Shown here: piece by piece, positions 29,946-37,117 of the stretch | How the letters are laid out: every line of letters starts with the position of its first letter | Position numbering within the stretch: position 1 is the first letter of the stretch | Origin: Solwaraspora sp. WMMD406 | Lineage (GTDB): Bacteria; Actinomycetota; Actinomycetes; Mycobacteriales; Micromonosporaceae | Length of the DNA stretch: 64,000 nucleotides | Assembly (NCBI RefSeq): GCF_029626025.1 | Contig: NZ_JARUBF010000001.1 | Coordinates: forward strand, 1,922,001-1,986,000 | Direction: 5' to 3' | Program-made: the position numbers and the translations under genes | Notes under the pieces: model-generated | The model's input: only the letters and a program-made list of their open reading frames with translations | The model's database searches: none | What the model was told of the DNA's origin: nothing

Positions 29946-31437
29946 GAGTGACAGGGTACGGACGACCAGCCGCGCCGGCATCGGCGGCGTGGCATCGGAC
30001 ACCGACGAGGCGCGTGCCGAGGCGCGTCCGGCACTGACCGACGCCGTGGCCGGTGAGCCGGAACTGACCCCGGCCACCCCGACCGAGATGGACGTGATCC
30101 GGGTCGTCGGCGGTGCCCGGCTGGCCGGTTCGGTGCCGGTCGAAGGCGCGAAGAACTCCGCGTTGAAGCTGATGGCGGCCGCGTTGCTGGCCCCGGGCCG
30201 TACGGTGATCAGCAACGTTCCCCGGATCACCGACATCGCGATCATGGGTGAGGTGCTGCGGCGACTCGGCTGCGAGGTGACCTTCGCCGCCGAGTCGGAT
30301 CCGGTCCCCGCGTCGCCGACGGTCTCCCCGGTCCCGGACTCCCTGCCGGTGTCCCGGGCCAGCACGGTGACCATCGACGTGCCGCCGATGCCCGGCTGCG
30401 AAGCCGACTACGACCTCGTACGGCGGCTGCGCGCCTCGATCTGCGTGCTCGGGCCGTTGCTGGCCCGGTGCGGGCAGGTGCGGGTCGCCCATCCCGGCGG
30501 CGACGCGATCGGCTCGCGGGGTCTGGACATGCATGTGGCCGGACTGGCCAGGATGGGTGCCGACATCGCCAACGAGCACGGGTTCGTCATTGCCTCCGCG
30601 CCGCGTGGGCTGCACGGGGCGACCATCTGGTTGGACTTCCCGAGCGTCGGCGCGACCGAGAACCTGGTGATGGCCGCGGTGCTGGCCGACGGGGTGACCG
30701 AGATCGACAACGCGGCCCGGGAACCGGAGATCGTCGACATCTGCACGATGCTCAACCAGATGGGTGCGCAGATCGACGGGGCGGGCAGCGCGACTCTGCG
30801 CATCGAGGGCGTACCCGAGCTGCGTCCGGTGCGCCATGCCACCATCGGGGACCGGATCGTCGGCGGAACCTGGGCGTTCGCGGCCGCGATGACCCAGGGC
30901 GACGTGACCGTACGGGGAGTCAGCTCGACGTTTCTGGAGATCGCCTTGGACAAGGTGGCGACCGCCGGGGGGACCGTCGACACCACCGACGACGGTTTCC
31001 GGGTACGGATGGACCGCCGTCCGCGCGCGGTGGACGTGGTGACCTTGCCGTTTCCCGGCTTCGCCACCGACCTGCTGCCGATGGCGATCGGCCTCGCCTC
31101 GGTCAGCGAGGGTGCCTCGCTGGTGACCGAGAACATCTTCGACGGGCGTTTCATGTTCGTCAACGAGCTGGTCCGGCTCGGCGCCGACATCAAGACCGAC
31201 GGGCATCACGCCGTGGTCCGGGGCCGGGAGCGGCTCTCCGGTGCGCCGGTACGGGCGACCGACATCCGCGCCGGCGCCGGTCTGGTCATCGCCGGGCTCT
31301 GCGCCGACGGCGTCACCGAGATCTCTCACGTGCACCACATCGACCGGGGCTATCCCAACTACGTCGCCGACCTGTGTTCGCTCGGGGTGCAGGTCGAACG
31401 ACTCGCCGCGCCTCAGGAGCCGGCGTACCGAATGTGA
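29944..31437 (+). CDS. murA: UDP-N-acetylglucosamine 1-carboxyvinyltransferase with Asp at the catalytic Cys position
   Basis: First committed step of peptidoglycan synthesis, adding enolpyruvate from PEP to UDP-GlcNAc. 497 residues from ATG 29944; ATG 30088 ([12 protein letters not shown]) would give the usual family length and remove an unconserved 48-residue leader, so it may be the true start. [13 protein letters not shown] carries the conserved Lys-Asn pair. The loop reads [14 protein letters not shown], with Asp where E. coli has Cys115. This is the natural fosfomycin-insensitive form, as in Mycobacterium tuberculosis. A Pro/Ser-rich insertion ([17 protein letters not shown]) lies before the loop. 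Confidence 0.93.
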   Translation: MSDRVRTTSRAGIGGVASDTDEARAEARPALTDAVAGEPELTPATPTEMDVIRVVGGARLAGSVPVEGAKNSALKLMAAALLAPGRTVISNVPRITDIAIMGEVLRRLGCEVTFAAESDPVPASPTVSPVPDSLPVSRASTVTIDVPPMPGCEADYDLVRRLRASICVLGPLLARCGQVRVAHPGGDAIGSRGLDMHVAGLARMGADIANEHGFVIASAPRGLHGATIWLDFPSVGATENLVMAAVLADGVTEIDNAAREPEIVDICTMLNQMGAQIDGAGSATLRIEGVPELRPVRHATIGDRIVGGTWAFAAAMTQGDVTVRGVSSTFLEIALDKVATAGGTVDTTDDGFRVRMDRRPRAVDVVTLPFPGFATDLLPMAIGLASVSEGASLVTENIFDGRFMFVNELVRLGADIKTDGHHAVVRGRERLSGAPVRATDIRAGAGLVIAGLCADGVTEISHVHHIDRGYPNYVADLCSLGVQVERLAAPQEPAYRM

Positions 31438-31488
31438 CGTGACGCCGGCCCGGCCTATCGGCGGGCTGGCGGGTCAACACGGTCCGCG

Positions 31489-31540
31489 CGGGTTAGCGGG
31501 TCAGTGGGTTAGCCGGTTTAGCGGGTTTAGCGGGTTAGCG
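31489..31540. repeat. Degenerate GCGGGTTTA repeats before the hydroxyacyl-CoA dehydrogenase gene
   Basis: Six imperfect copies of an 8-9 bp unit (GGGTTAGC or GGTTTAGC) lie in the 170 bp between murA and the next gene. Their T-rich character stands out from the surroundings. Confidence 0.65.
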
Positions 31541-31607
31541 ATCGTTCAGTGCCGCCGGTTAAGGTGCTAGGCATCTGGTGGGATTCGGACGTGGACAGGA
31601 GCGGCAG

Positions 31608-32456
31608 ATGGCGGGTCGGCTGGCAGTGATCGGAGCCGGATTGATGGGGTCGGGGATCGCTCAGGTCGCGGCCCAGGCCGGCTGGCAGGTGACCATGCGC
31701 GACCTCGACGACGCCGCCACCGCGCGGGGCGTCGACGGCATCCGGCGCTCGCTGGACCGGTTCGCCACCAAGGGCACCATCAGCGCCGACGACGTCGAGG
31801 CGGCGTTGAGCCGGATCATCACCACCACCGATCTGGAGGCGGCGGCTGACGCCGACATCGTCGTCGAGGCCGTCTTCGAGCGGATCGAGATCAAGCACGA
31901 GGTGTTCCGGGCGCTGGACAAGATCTGCAAAGCCGACGCGGTCCTGGCCACCAACACGTCGGCGATCCCGGTGACCCAGATCGCCGCCGTCACCGAACGC
32001 CCCGAGTCGGTGGTCGGCACGCACTTCTTCTCCCCGGTGCCGATGATGAAGCTCTGCGAACTGGTTCGCGGCTACAAGACCTCGGACGCGACACTGGCCA
32101 CCGCGAAGGCGTTCGCCGAGGAGATCGGCAAGACCTGTGTGGTGGTCAACCGGGACATCGCCGGCTTCGTCACCACCCGGCTGCTCACCGCCCTCATGGT
32201 GGAAGCGGTCAAGCTCGTCGAGGCGGGCGTCGTCTCCGCCGAGGACCTGGACACCGCCTGCAAGCTCGGGTTCGGGCACGCCATGGGACCGTTGGCGACG
32301 ACCGACCTGACCGGCGCGGACGTGCTGCTCAACGCGGCCCGCAACATCTACACCGACACCGCCGACGAGAAGTTCTTCCCGCCGGAGTTGCTGCAGCGCA
32401 TGGTCGTCGCCGGTGACCTGGGCCGCAAGACCGGCCAGGGCTTCTACAGCTACTGA
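31608..32456 (+). CDS. 3-hydroxybutyryl-CoA / 3-hydroxyacyl-CoA dehydrogenase
   Basis: NAD-dependent oxidation of 3-hydroxyacyl-CoA, used in beta-oxidation or butyrate/PHB metabolism. 282 residues. The Rossmann motif IGAGLMGSGI is at the N-terminus. Catalytic residues are in place: Ser in TNTSAIPV, His in GTHFFSPVPMMKLCELV (with the partner Glu), and Asn in the segment NRDIAGFVTTRLL, where a Thr replaces the more common Asn, a change worth noting. ATG 31608 has AGGAG 7 nt upstream. It is 170 bp after murA and stands alone. Confidence 0.9.
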   Translation: MAGRLAVIGAGLMGSGIAQVAAQAGWQVTMRDLDDAATARGVDGIRRSLDRFATKGTISADDVEAALSRIITTTDLEAAADADIVVEAVFERIEIKHEVFRALDKICKADAVLATNTSAIPVTQIAAVTERPESVVGTHFFSPVPMMKLCELVRGYKTSDATLATAKAFAEEIGKTCVVVNRDIAGFVTTRLLTALMVEAVKLVEAGVVSAEDLDTACKLGFGHAMGPLATTDLTGADVLLNAARNIYTDTADEKFFPPELLQRMVVAGDLGRKTGQGFYSY

Positions 32457-32506
32457 CCATCGGCGCTTCGTGATGCGATGAGGCGGGATCCGGGCCGAGG
32501 AACGCA

Positions 32507-32565
32507 CCGAGGTGAGGCTCATCCACGTCTCGATCGACGGGTGACGTGGATGAGCCTCACCTCGG
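32507..32565. repeat. 59-bp hairpin element, copy 1
   Basis: Perfect 23-bp arms (32507-32529 and 32543-32565) around a 13-nt loop TCGATCGACGGGT. The identical 59 bases, loop included, recur at 34937-34995, and identity stops at the hairpin edges. Here it lies 50 bp after the dehydrogenase stop and 69 bp before the DUF559-like gene. It could act as a terminator for the former, but the exact twin suggests a repeated element. Confidence 0.9.
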
Positions 32566-32634
32566 CGCGACCCACCTGATCCCACCCACCCGGTCCGGTC
32601 GGGTGGGTCGGACCGGTGGGAGCCTGTCGGATCG

Positions 32635-33042
32635 GTGACGGAACCCGCCGTACGGACAGCGGGCGGAGAGACGGCGGGGCAGACTCTGCCGGTGCCCCGC
32701 CCGGCGAAGATCCCACGCGAGCTGAGCTTCGACCCGTTTCGTGGCAGCACGGCGGTGGCGGCCGGCCTGATCACCTGGCGGATGCTCGACGGGCCGGCCT
32801 GGCGTCGCCTCCTTCCGGACGTCTACGTACACGAAGCTTCGTACCTGCCTGACGACCACCGCATGTGGTGCGCCGCTGCCGCTGCCCGCTCGCCGAAGGG
32901 CGCTGCGGTCTGCGGGCTGAGCGCCGCGTACCTGTGGGGGGTGGATCTTCTGCCCTTGGTGCGGGGAGGCGGACCGGCGGTCGCGGTCCAGCTGGCGCTG
33001 CCGAAATCGGCGCGGCCTGATCCGCACCCGATGATCAGCTAC
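32635..33042 (+). pseudogene. DUF559-type protein, N-terminal fragment (disrupted by IS element)
   Basis: About 136 codons from GTG 32635. The segment GSTAVAAGLITWRMLDGPAWRRLLPDVYVH and GLSAAYLWGVDLL resemble the winged-helix N-terminal half of a protein family common in Micromonosporaceae (AbiEi-like N-terminus with a C-terminal DUF559 nuclease-like fold). Family-like sequence ends around ARPDPHPMISY; the frame then runs into the IS element and stops at 33126. A C-terminal piece survives beyond the element. Family assignment is from memory of such proteins, so moderate. Confidence 0.6.
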
Positions 33043-33063
33043 CGGAATGCGGGCCAGTGGTCC

Positions 33064-33088
33064 GGCCTTCAGTCCGGGGGTGAAGGCC
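33064..33088. repeat. Left-end hairpin of the IS element
   Basis: GGCCTTCA (33064-33071) pairs with TGAAGGCC (33081-33088) across a 9-nt loop. It overlaps the tnpA stop codon, a usual place for the subterminal hairpin that TnpA recognises. Confidence 0.7.
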
Positions 33089-33539
33089 CGCGCTGGGAGG
33101 GCCGCCAGGCCCGAGCAGTGCCTTGACCGGGACGGTTCTGCTGCTCGATGTACTGCTTGATGACGCTCAAGGGTGCGCCGCCGACAGACCCGGCGAAGTA
33201 CGAGCCGGACCAGAGTTTGTTGGCCCGGTAGTAGTGGCGCACCAGGTCGGGGAACTCCTGCCGGAGGCGGCGCGAGGAGACCCCTTTGAGGCTGTTGACC
33301 AGCCTGGCCACGGCGACCTTGGGCGGGAAGTTGACCAGCAGGTGGACGTGGTTGTTCTCGCCGTTGAACTCGACCAGTTCGGCCTCGAAGTCGGCGCACA
33401 CGTCTCGCATGATCGCCTCCATCCGGGTCAGGTGCCGGTCGGCGAACACGTTGTGCCGGAACTTCGTCACGAAAACCAAGTGGACATGCATCGCGAAAGT
33501 GCAGTGCCTGCCGGTGCGGATGCCTTGAAGTTCGACCAT
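33069..33539 (-). CDS. tnpA: IS200/IS605 transposase TnpA (Y1 HUH family)
   Basis: 156 residues. The HUH motif is HVHLLVNF, and the catalytic tyrosine is in VIKQYIEQQ near the C-terminus. Other family segments are HLVFVTKFRHNVF and LVNSLKGVSSRRLR. Such enzymes cut and rejoin single-stranded DNA at the element ends. The protein has a longer Arg/Pro-rich tail than the minimal ~140-residue versions. All key residues are present, so it could be active. Confidence 0.93.
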   Translation of the reverse strand: MVELQGIRTGRHCTFAMHVHLVFVTKFRHNVFADRHLTRMEAIMRDVCADFEAELVEFNGENNHVHLLVNFPPKVAVARLVNSLKGVSSRRLRQEFPDLVRHYYRANKLWSGSYFAGSVGGAPLSVIKQYIEQQNRPGQGTARAWRPSQRGPSPPD

Positions 33540-33558
33540 AAACCAACATGATACAGTG

Positions 33559-34797
33559 ATGGTCGTGCAGCTCCGTTACAACTACCGGATCACCCCGGAC
33601 GCCGCCCAGCGCACCGCGCTGGCGCAGGCGTTCGGGTGTGCCCGGGTGGTTTTCAACGACGGACTCAGGCTGCGTCAGCAGGCCCGCGAGGCGGGCGAGA
33701 AGTACATCTCCGACGGCGACCTGTCGAAGTTGGTCATCACAGCGGCCAAGGCCAGCGAGGACCGGGCCTGGCTGGGTGAGGTGTCGGCCGTGGTGTTGCA
33801 GCAGGCCCTCGCCGATCTGAACACCGCGTACCGCAATTTCTTCAACTCGCTGTCCGGCAAACGCCGGGGCCGCAAGGTGGCCCCGCCCCGGTACCGGTCC
33901 CGTAAGGACAACCGGCAGGCGATCCGGTTCACGAAGAACTCCCGGTTCGAGGTCTGTGACAACGGCCGCCTGCGGCTGCCGAAGATCGGCGACGTTGCGG
34001 TGCGCTGGTCGCGCGGCCTGCCGTCGGATCCCACCTCGGTCACCGTGATCAAGGACACGGCAGGCCGGTACTTCGCCTCGTTCGTCGTGCGGATCGGCGA
34101 GGACGAGACGCTGCCGCCGGTCGACTCCGAGATCGGCATCGATCTGGGCCTGACCCACTTCGCGGTCATGTCCGACGGCACGAAGGTGACCGCACCGAAG
34201 TTCCTGCGCCGCGCGGCCCGCAAGCTCAAGCGGTTGCAGCAGGCACTCTCACGCAAGCAGAGGGGCAGCAACCGCCGCAGGAAAGCCGTGATCGAGGTGG
34301 CCCGCGCTCACGCGCGGGTAGCCGACACCCGGCGGGACTGGCAGCACAAGCTGTCCACGACGTTGATCCGTGACAACCAAGCGGTGTACGTCGAGGACCT
34401 GTGCGTTGTTGGTCTCGGCCGGACCCGGCTGGCGAAGTCCGTGCACGATGCGGGCTGGGCCGCCTTCACCCGCATGCTGGAGTACAAGGCGGAGCGGTAC
34501 GGGCGCACCTTCGCCCGGGTGGACCGGTGGCTCCCGTCCACCCGGATGTGCTCCGACTGCGGCCGGATCAACGAGAAGATCGCGCTGAACGTCCGGGAGT
34601 GGGACTGCCCGTGCGGCAGTCACCACGACCGGGACATCAACGCCGCCATCAACATCAAGGCCGCCGGACAGGCGGACTTCAACGACCGTCGAGCGCGGGT
34701 AAGACCAGGGCTTGTCCCGGCACCGCGCAGTGAAGCGGTAACCCACCCGGACGCCGCGTGTTCCACACGCAGCGTTGAGGGAATCCTCGTCCCTTAG
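33559..34797 (+). CDS. tnpB: TnpB RNA-guided nuclease of IS605-type element
   Basis: 412 residues. The RuvC-like catalytic acidic residues are Asp in GIDLGLTHFAV, Glu in YVEDLCVVGL and Asp in DRDINAAINI. A zinc finger lies between the last two (CSDCG...WDCPCG). The N-terminal wedge region begins LRYNYRITPDAAQRTAL. All catalytic residues are intact. TnpB proteins cut DNA next to a short motif using a guide RNA from the element's right end. The stop TAG lies in the loop of the right-end hairpin. ATG 33559 is used; GTG 33556 is possible. Confidence 0.93.
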   Translation: MVVQLRYNYRITPDAAQRTALAQAFGCARVVFNDGLRLRQQAREAGEKYISDGDLSKLVITAAKASEDRAWLGEVSAVVLQQALADLNTAYRNFFNSLSGKRRGRKVAPPRYRSRKDNRQAIRFTKNSRFEVCDNGRLRLPKIGDVAVRWSRGLPSDPTSVTVIKDTAGRYFASFVVRIGEDETLPPVDSEIGIDLGLTHFAVMSDGTKVTAPKFLRRAARKLKRLQQALSRKQRGSNRRRKAVIEVARAHARVADTRRDWQHKLSTTLIRDNQAVYVEDLCVVGLGRTRLAKSVHDAGWAAFTRMLEYKAERYGRTFARVDRWLPSTRMCSDCGRINEKIALNVREWDCPCGSHHDRDINAAINIKAAGQADFNDRRARVRPGLVPAPRSEAVTHPDAACSTRSVEGILVP

Positions 34798-34830
34798 GGC
34801 GAGGAGGATGTCAAAGCAGGCTGGTTGGCT
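34690..34830 (+). ncRNA. Probable TnpB guide RNA (omega/reRNA)
   Basis: In IS605-type elements the guide RNA overlaps the 3' end of tnpB and ends with about 16 nt of flanking host DNA. Here the structured scaffold would include the tnpB 3' end and the right-end hairpin with its bulged T (34785-34804). The guide portion would be AGCAGGCTGGTTGGCT (34815-34830), matching the DUF559 remnant. The 5' boundary is a guess from known examples. Confidence 0.55.
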
Positions 34831-34945
34831 CGCGTTGCGGTTCACGGCGGACGACGTACTCCGGCGAAGCGCGCAATTGACGCGAACGGTCAGGCAGGCG
34901 ATCGCTGATCGTGCCGGCTCGGTGCCCGCGAGCGCGCCGAGGTGA
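34817..34945 (+). pseudogene. DUF559-type protein, C-terminal fragment
   Basis: Forty-two codons before TGA 34943-34945 read QAGWLALRFTADDVLRR and on to AQLTRTVRQAIADRAG, the characteristic end of DUF559-type proteins. Together with the N-terminal piece only about 178 codons remain; the family is usually near 300, so over 100 codons from the middle are missing, and the two pieces are not in register. The stop codon lies inside the left arm of the second 59-bp hairpin. Confidence 0.65.
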
Positions 34946-34995
34946 GGCTCATCCACGTCTCGATCGACGGGTGACGTGGATGAGCCTCACCTCGG
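34937..34995. repeat. 59-bp hairpin element, copy 2 (between two convergent genes)
   Basis: Identical to 32507-32565. Each arm contains the stop codon of the gene pointing at it: TGA 34943-34945 of the DUF559 remnant on the plus strand and TGA 34989-34987 of the DivIVA-type gene on the minus strand. It should work as a two-way terminator. Confidence 0.9.
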
Positions 34996-35449
34996 TGTTC
35001 CGTGGGCGCCGTACGTGGTGCCGGTGCCGGCGCCGGCGCCGGTCCAGGCGGGCAGGTTGATGGTGGTCCGGGTGGTGGCGGTGGCGTGGGCGGCGTTGGC
35101 CTGGCTGGTCTGCCAGCGGCGGAGGGCGTCTTTGATGCGGTCGTTCTGTTCGATGGTGCGGTCGAGTTCGGCGTAGAGGATGCCGAGGTCGTGGGCGACG
35201 CGGTCGAGGAAGGCGGTGACTTCGCCGGGGTCGAGGCCGCGACCCCGGCCGTGGCGGGTGACGGTGGGGAAGTGGTGGGCGCGGATCTGCCAGGGCCGGA
35301 TCGGTCGGTACGCGGTGCGTCGTTGGTTGCGGTGGATGTCGGCGGGTACGCGGTGGACGCCGGTGCCGGCGGGCCATTGGCGGGGTGTTGGTCTTCATCC
35401 GGTGGCGTTGCCAGCGGAGTCGCCATCGTTGCCAGAGTTGCCGGATCAC
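34987..35449 (-). pseudogene. DivIVA-domain protein gene, frameshifted near its N-terminus
   Basis: On the minus strand the frame ending at 34987 reads TAYRPIRPWQIRAHHFPTV, then GRGLDPGEVTAFLDRVAHDLGILYAELDR and IEQNDRIKDALRRWQTSQAN, a DivIVA-type domain with strongly C-ending codons. That frame has no ATG, GTG, TTG or CTG between its upstream TGA (near 35397) and the domain. A good start lies in another frame: GTG 35449-35447 with GGGAGG 5 nt upstream, reading VIRQLWQRWRLRWQRHRMK. A single-base indel near 35340-35390 would join them. Either a recent frameshift or a sequencing error. Short DivIVA proteins of this kind are of unknown function. Confidence 0.6.
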
Positions 35450-35761
35450 GTGGTCCTCCCGTTGGGGGTGTTCGGGTGTGGTGGTGGATGGGGTGGCCCT
35501 GCCCGTTGCCGTTGCGGCGGGGCCACCCCGGCCGCCAATCGCCGCAGCCTTGTTCGGCGGTACGGCGACCAGGGCACATCTGGGGGTCGGGGCGCTCGAC
35601 GGCGTGACTCGCCGACCGCCCCGACCGGAGTGAGCGCCCCGAGCTGCCGTGCAAGGAGGCTCGTCGAACAACTTAGGCGGCTAAGACGCCTAAGTCAACG
35701 AATCCTTGTCGCGGTCATGCGTCTCGTGATCGAATCGGGTTGCCGTGCAAGGAGATGTCAA
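35450..35761. other. Divergent intergenic region between DivIVA-type gene and mini-GntR gene
   Basis: About 310 bp with no gene I can support. Several frames stay open because of base composition, but none has matching codon bias and a start. It contains an inverted repeat at 35671-35695 and two copies of TGCCGTGCAAGGAG (at 35645-35658 and 35742-35755), the second of which is the ribosome-binding site of the GntR gene. Confidence 0.6.
35671..35695. promoter_or_regulatory. Inverted repeat, probable GntR operator
   Basis: ACTTAGGCG (35671-35679) and CGCCTAAGT (35687-35695) are perfect 9-bp arms around GCTAAGA. It is AT-richer than its surroundings and 67 bp upstream of the mini-GntR gene, so a self-regulatory site is likely. 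Confidence 0.6.
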
Positions 35762-36031
35762 TTGGCTACGCCGCCCGACTATGTCCGCATTTCTGATGCT
35801 TACGCCGCCGCGATCGTCAGCGGCCGGCTCAAGCCAGGGGAGAAGCTGCCCTCGATCGCCGAGATGAGCAAGCGCTACACGGTCGGAGCCACGACCATCA
35901 AGATGGTTCTCGTGCGGTTGGAGGCGCGCCGCCTGGTCCGGCGTCACCAGGGCAAAGGCACCTTCGTCGAACCCAGCGAGCGGTGGTTGCTTCCTGACAG
36001 GGATGACGACGAGCCAGAGTTCGAGATCTGA
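35762..36031 (+). CDS. Short GntR-family regulator (winged helix only)
   Basis: 89 residues from TTG 35762 with AAGGAG 8 nt upstream. The whole protein is a GntR winged helix: YAAAIVSGRLKPGEKLPSIAEMSKRYTVGATTIKMVLVRLEARRLVRRHQGKGTFV, followed by an acidic tail (DRDDDEPEFEI). There is no ligand-binding domain, so it may bind DNA constitutively or with a partner. A hairpin GTGCCC-N11-GGGCAC (36042-36064) follows the stop. The 228 bp to the ABC permease hold no other gene. Confidence 0.82.
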   Translation: MATPPDYVRISDAYAAAIVSGRLKPGEKLPSIAEMSKRYTVGATTIKMVLVRLEARRLVRRHQGKGTFVEPSERWLLPDRDDDEPEFEI

Positions 36032-36259
36032 CAGCCGTCCGGTGCCCCTATGCCACCAGGGCACACTTCGAGGTCCAGCTCAAGGCTGAACGCCTGGTGT
36101 ACGGCCGGCGGGTCCAGCGCAGTCGCCAGCGTCGCGCCAGCGCGAGGACTGATCTCGCTGGTAGCCGGGTGCAGGTGCGGCGCGATCCTCGGGGCCTCAC
36201 CCGCTCAGCCAGGGCACCCGAATTGCATGATCAGGTGGGATCGAGGGCAGTTGCGGTGG

Positions 36260-37117
36260 TCAGCCGTCGCGTTTGGTGGTCCAGCGGAACGTGGTCAGGC
36301 AGAGCACCAGGCCGATGACGCACCAGACGCCGAGCACCAGCGCGACCATGCCGAGCTCGAACGAGCCGCCCGGCTCCTGGGTGCCGAAGGACTCCGGCAG
36401 GAACACCGACCGCAGCCCCTGACACATCCACTTGAGCGGAAACAGTGCGGCGATCTGCTGCATCCAGCCGGGCAGCGCGGTGAAGACGAAGAAGACCCCG
36501 GAGGTGAACTGCAGCACCAGGGAGACCGGGGTAGCCACCGCCGAGGCGCCGCGCCCGCTGCGCGCCAGTGACGAGAACGCGATGCCGCAGAGCGTGCAGG
36601 CGGTGATGCCGAGCACCGACACCCAGCCCAGGGTGAACCATTTGACCGCGGTGTCCGGCAGCTGCAGATCGAACAGCAGGGTCGCCACCGCCAGCAGCAG
36701 CACCATCTCGGCGAACCCGATCACCGCCACCATGATGACCTTGCCGGCGAAGTAGACCCACTTCGGCATCGGCGTACCGCGTAGCCGCTTGAGTACGCCC
36801 CGGTCGCGTTCGATCGGGATCTGGATGGCCAGGCTCTGGAAACCGACGGTCATCAGTCCGGTGGCGATCATCCCCGTGATGAAGTACTGGGTGAACCGTA
36901 CGCCGTCGGTGATCTCGCCGGTGAAGATCGACGCGAAGATCAGGATCATGATGACCGGGAAGGCCATCGTGAAGACCACCGATTCGCGGCTGCGCAGGAA
37001 CTGCTTGATCTCCAGCCGGCCCTGTCGCAGCCCGAGCCGCGCGGGGCCGACCCGGACGGCGGCCGACGACGTACCGGCGGGAGCGGCAGGGGTGGTGGGG
37101 GCGGCCGTCGTGCTCAT
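36260..37117 (-). CDS. ABC-2 type transporter permease
   Basis: 285 residues: a Pro/Ala/Thr-rich N-terminus, then six likely membrane helices with the ABC-2 pattern (VVFTMAFPVIMILIFASIFTG; FQSLAIQIPIERDRGVLKRLRGTPMP; FPLKWMCQGLRSVF). Its ATG overlaps the stop of the ATPase gene by 4 bp (ATGA), so the two are translated together. A drug or lipid exporter of the DrrB class is likely; substrate unknown. Confidence 0.9.
   Translation of the reverse strand: MSTTAAPTTPAAPAGTSSAAVRVGPARLGLRQGRLEIKQFLRSRESVVFTMAFPVIMILIFASIFTGEITDGVRFTQYFITGMIATGLMTVGFQSLAIQIPIERDRGVLKRLRGTPMPKWVYFAGKVIMVAVIGFAEMVLLLAVATLLFDLQLPDTAVKWFTLGWVSVLGITACTLCGIAFSSLARSGRGASAVATPVSLVLQFTSGVFFVFTALPGWMQQIAALFPLKWMCQGLRSVFLPESFGTQEPGGSFELGMVALVLGVWCVIGLVLCLTTFRWTTKRDG

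Larger units (their letters stand above)
33043..34814. mobile_element. IS200/IS605-family element with divergent tnpA and tnpB
   Basis: The element carries a Y1 transposase gene and a tnpB gene transcribed apart from 19 bp of shared upstream sequence, the IS605 arrangement. The right end is clear: an imperfect hairpin with one unpaired T (34785-34804), preceded by GAAT and followed by TCAA at 34811-34814, matching the guide and cleavage tetranucleotides known for IS608. The left-end hairpin is at 33064-33088. The exact left boundary is uncertain; CTAC at 33039-33042 is a possible insertion tetranucleotide. No target duplication is expected for this family. Confidence 0.85.

Noticed and set aside
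32507-34995. The 59-bp hairpins as the ends of the IS605 element
   Set aside because: The element has its own end hairpins (33064-33088 and 34785-34804), and host gene fragments lie between these and the 59-bp hairpins.
34890-35654. Minus-strand 254-codon Thr/Pro/Ser-rich frame
   Set aside because: Its sequence is low complexity and it is out of frame with the DivIVA-type domain, which has the real codon bias.
36050-36571. Plus-strand frame after the mini-GntR gene
   Set aside because: Mostly antisense to the ABC permease, with no start signal or codon bias.
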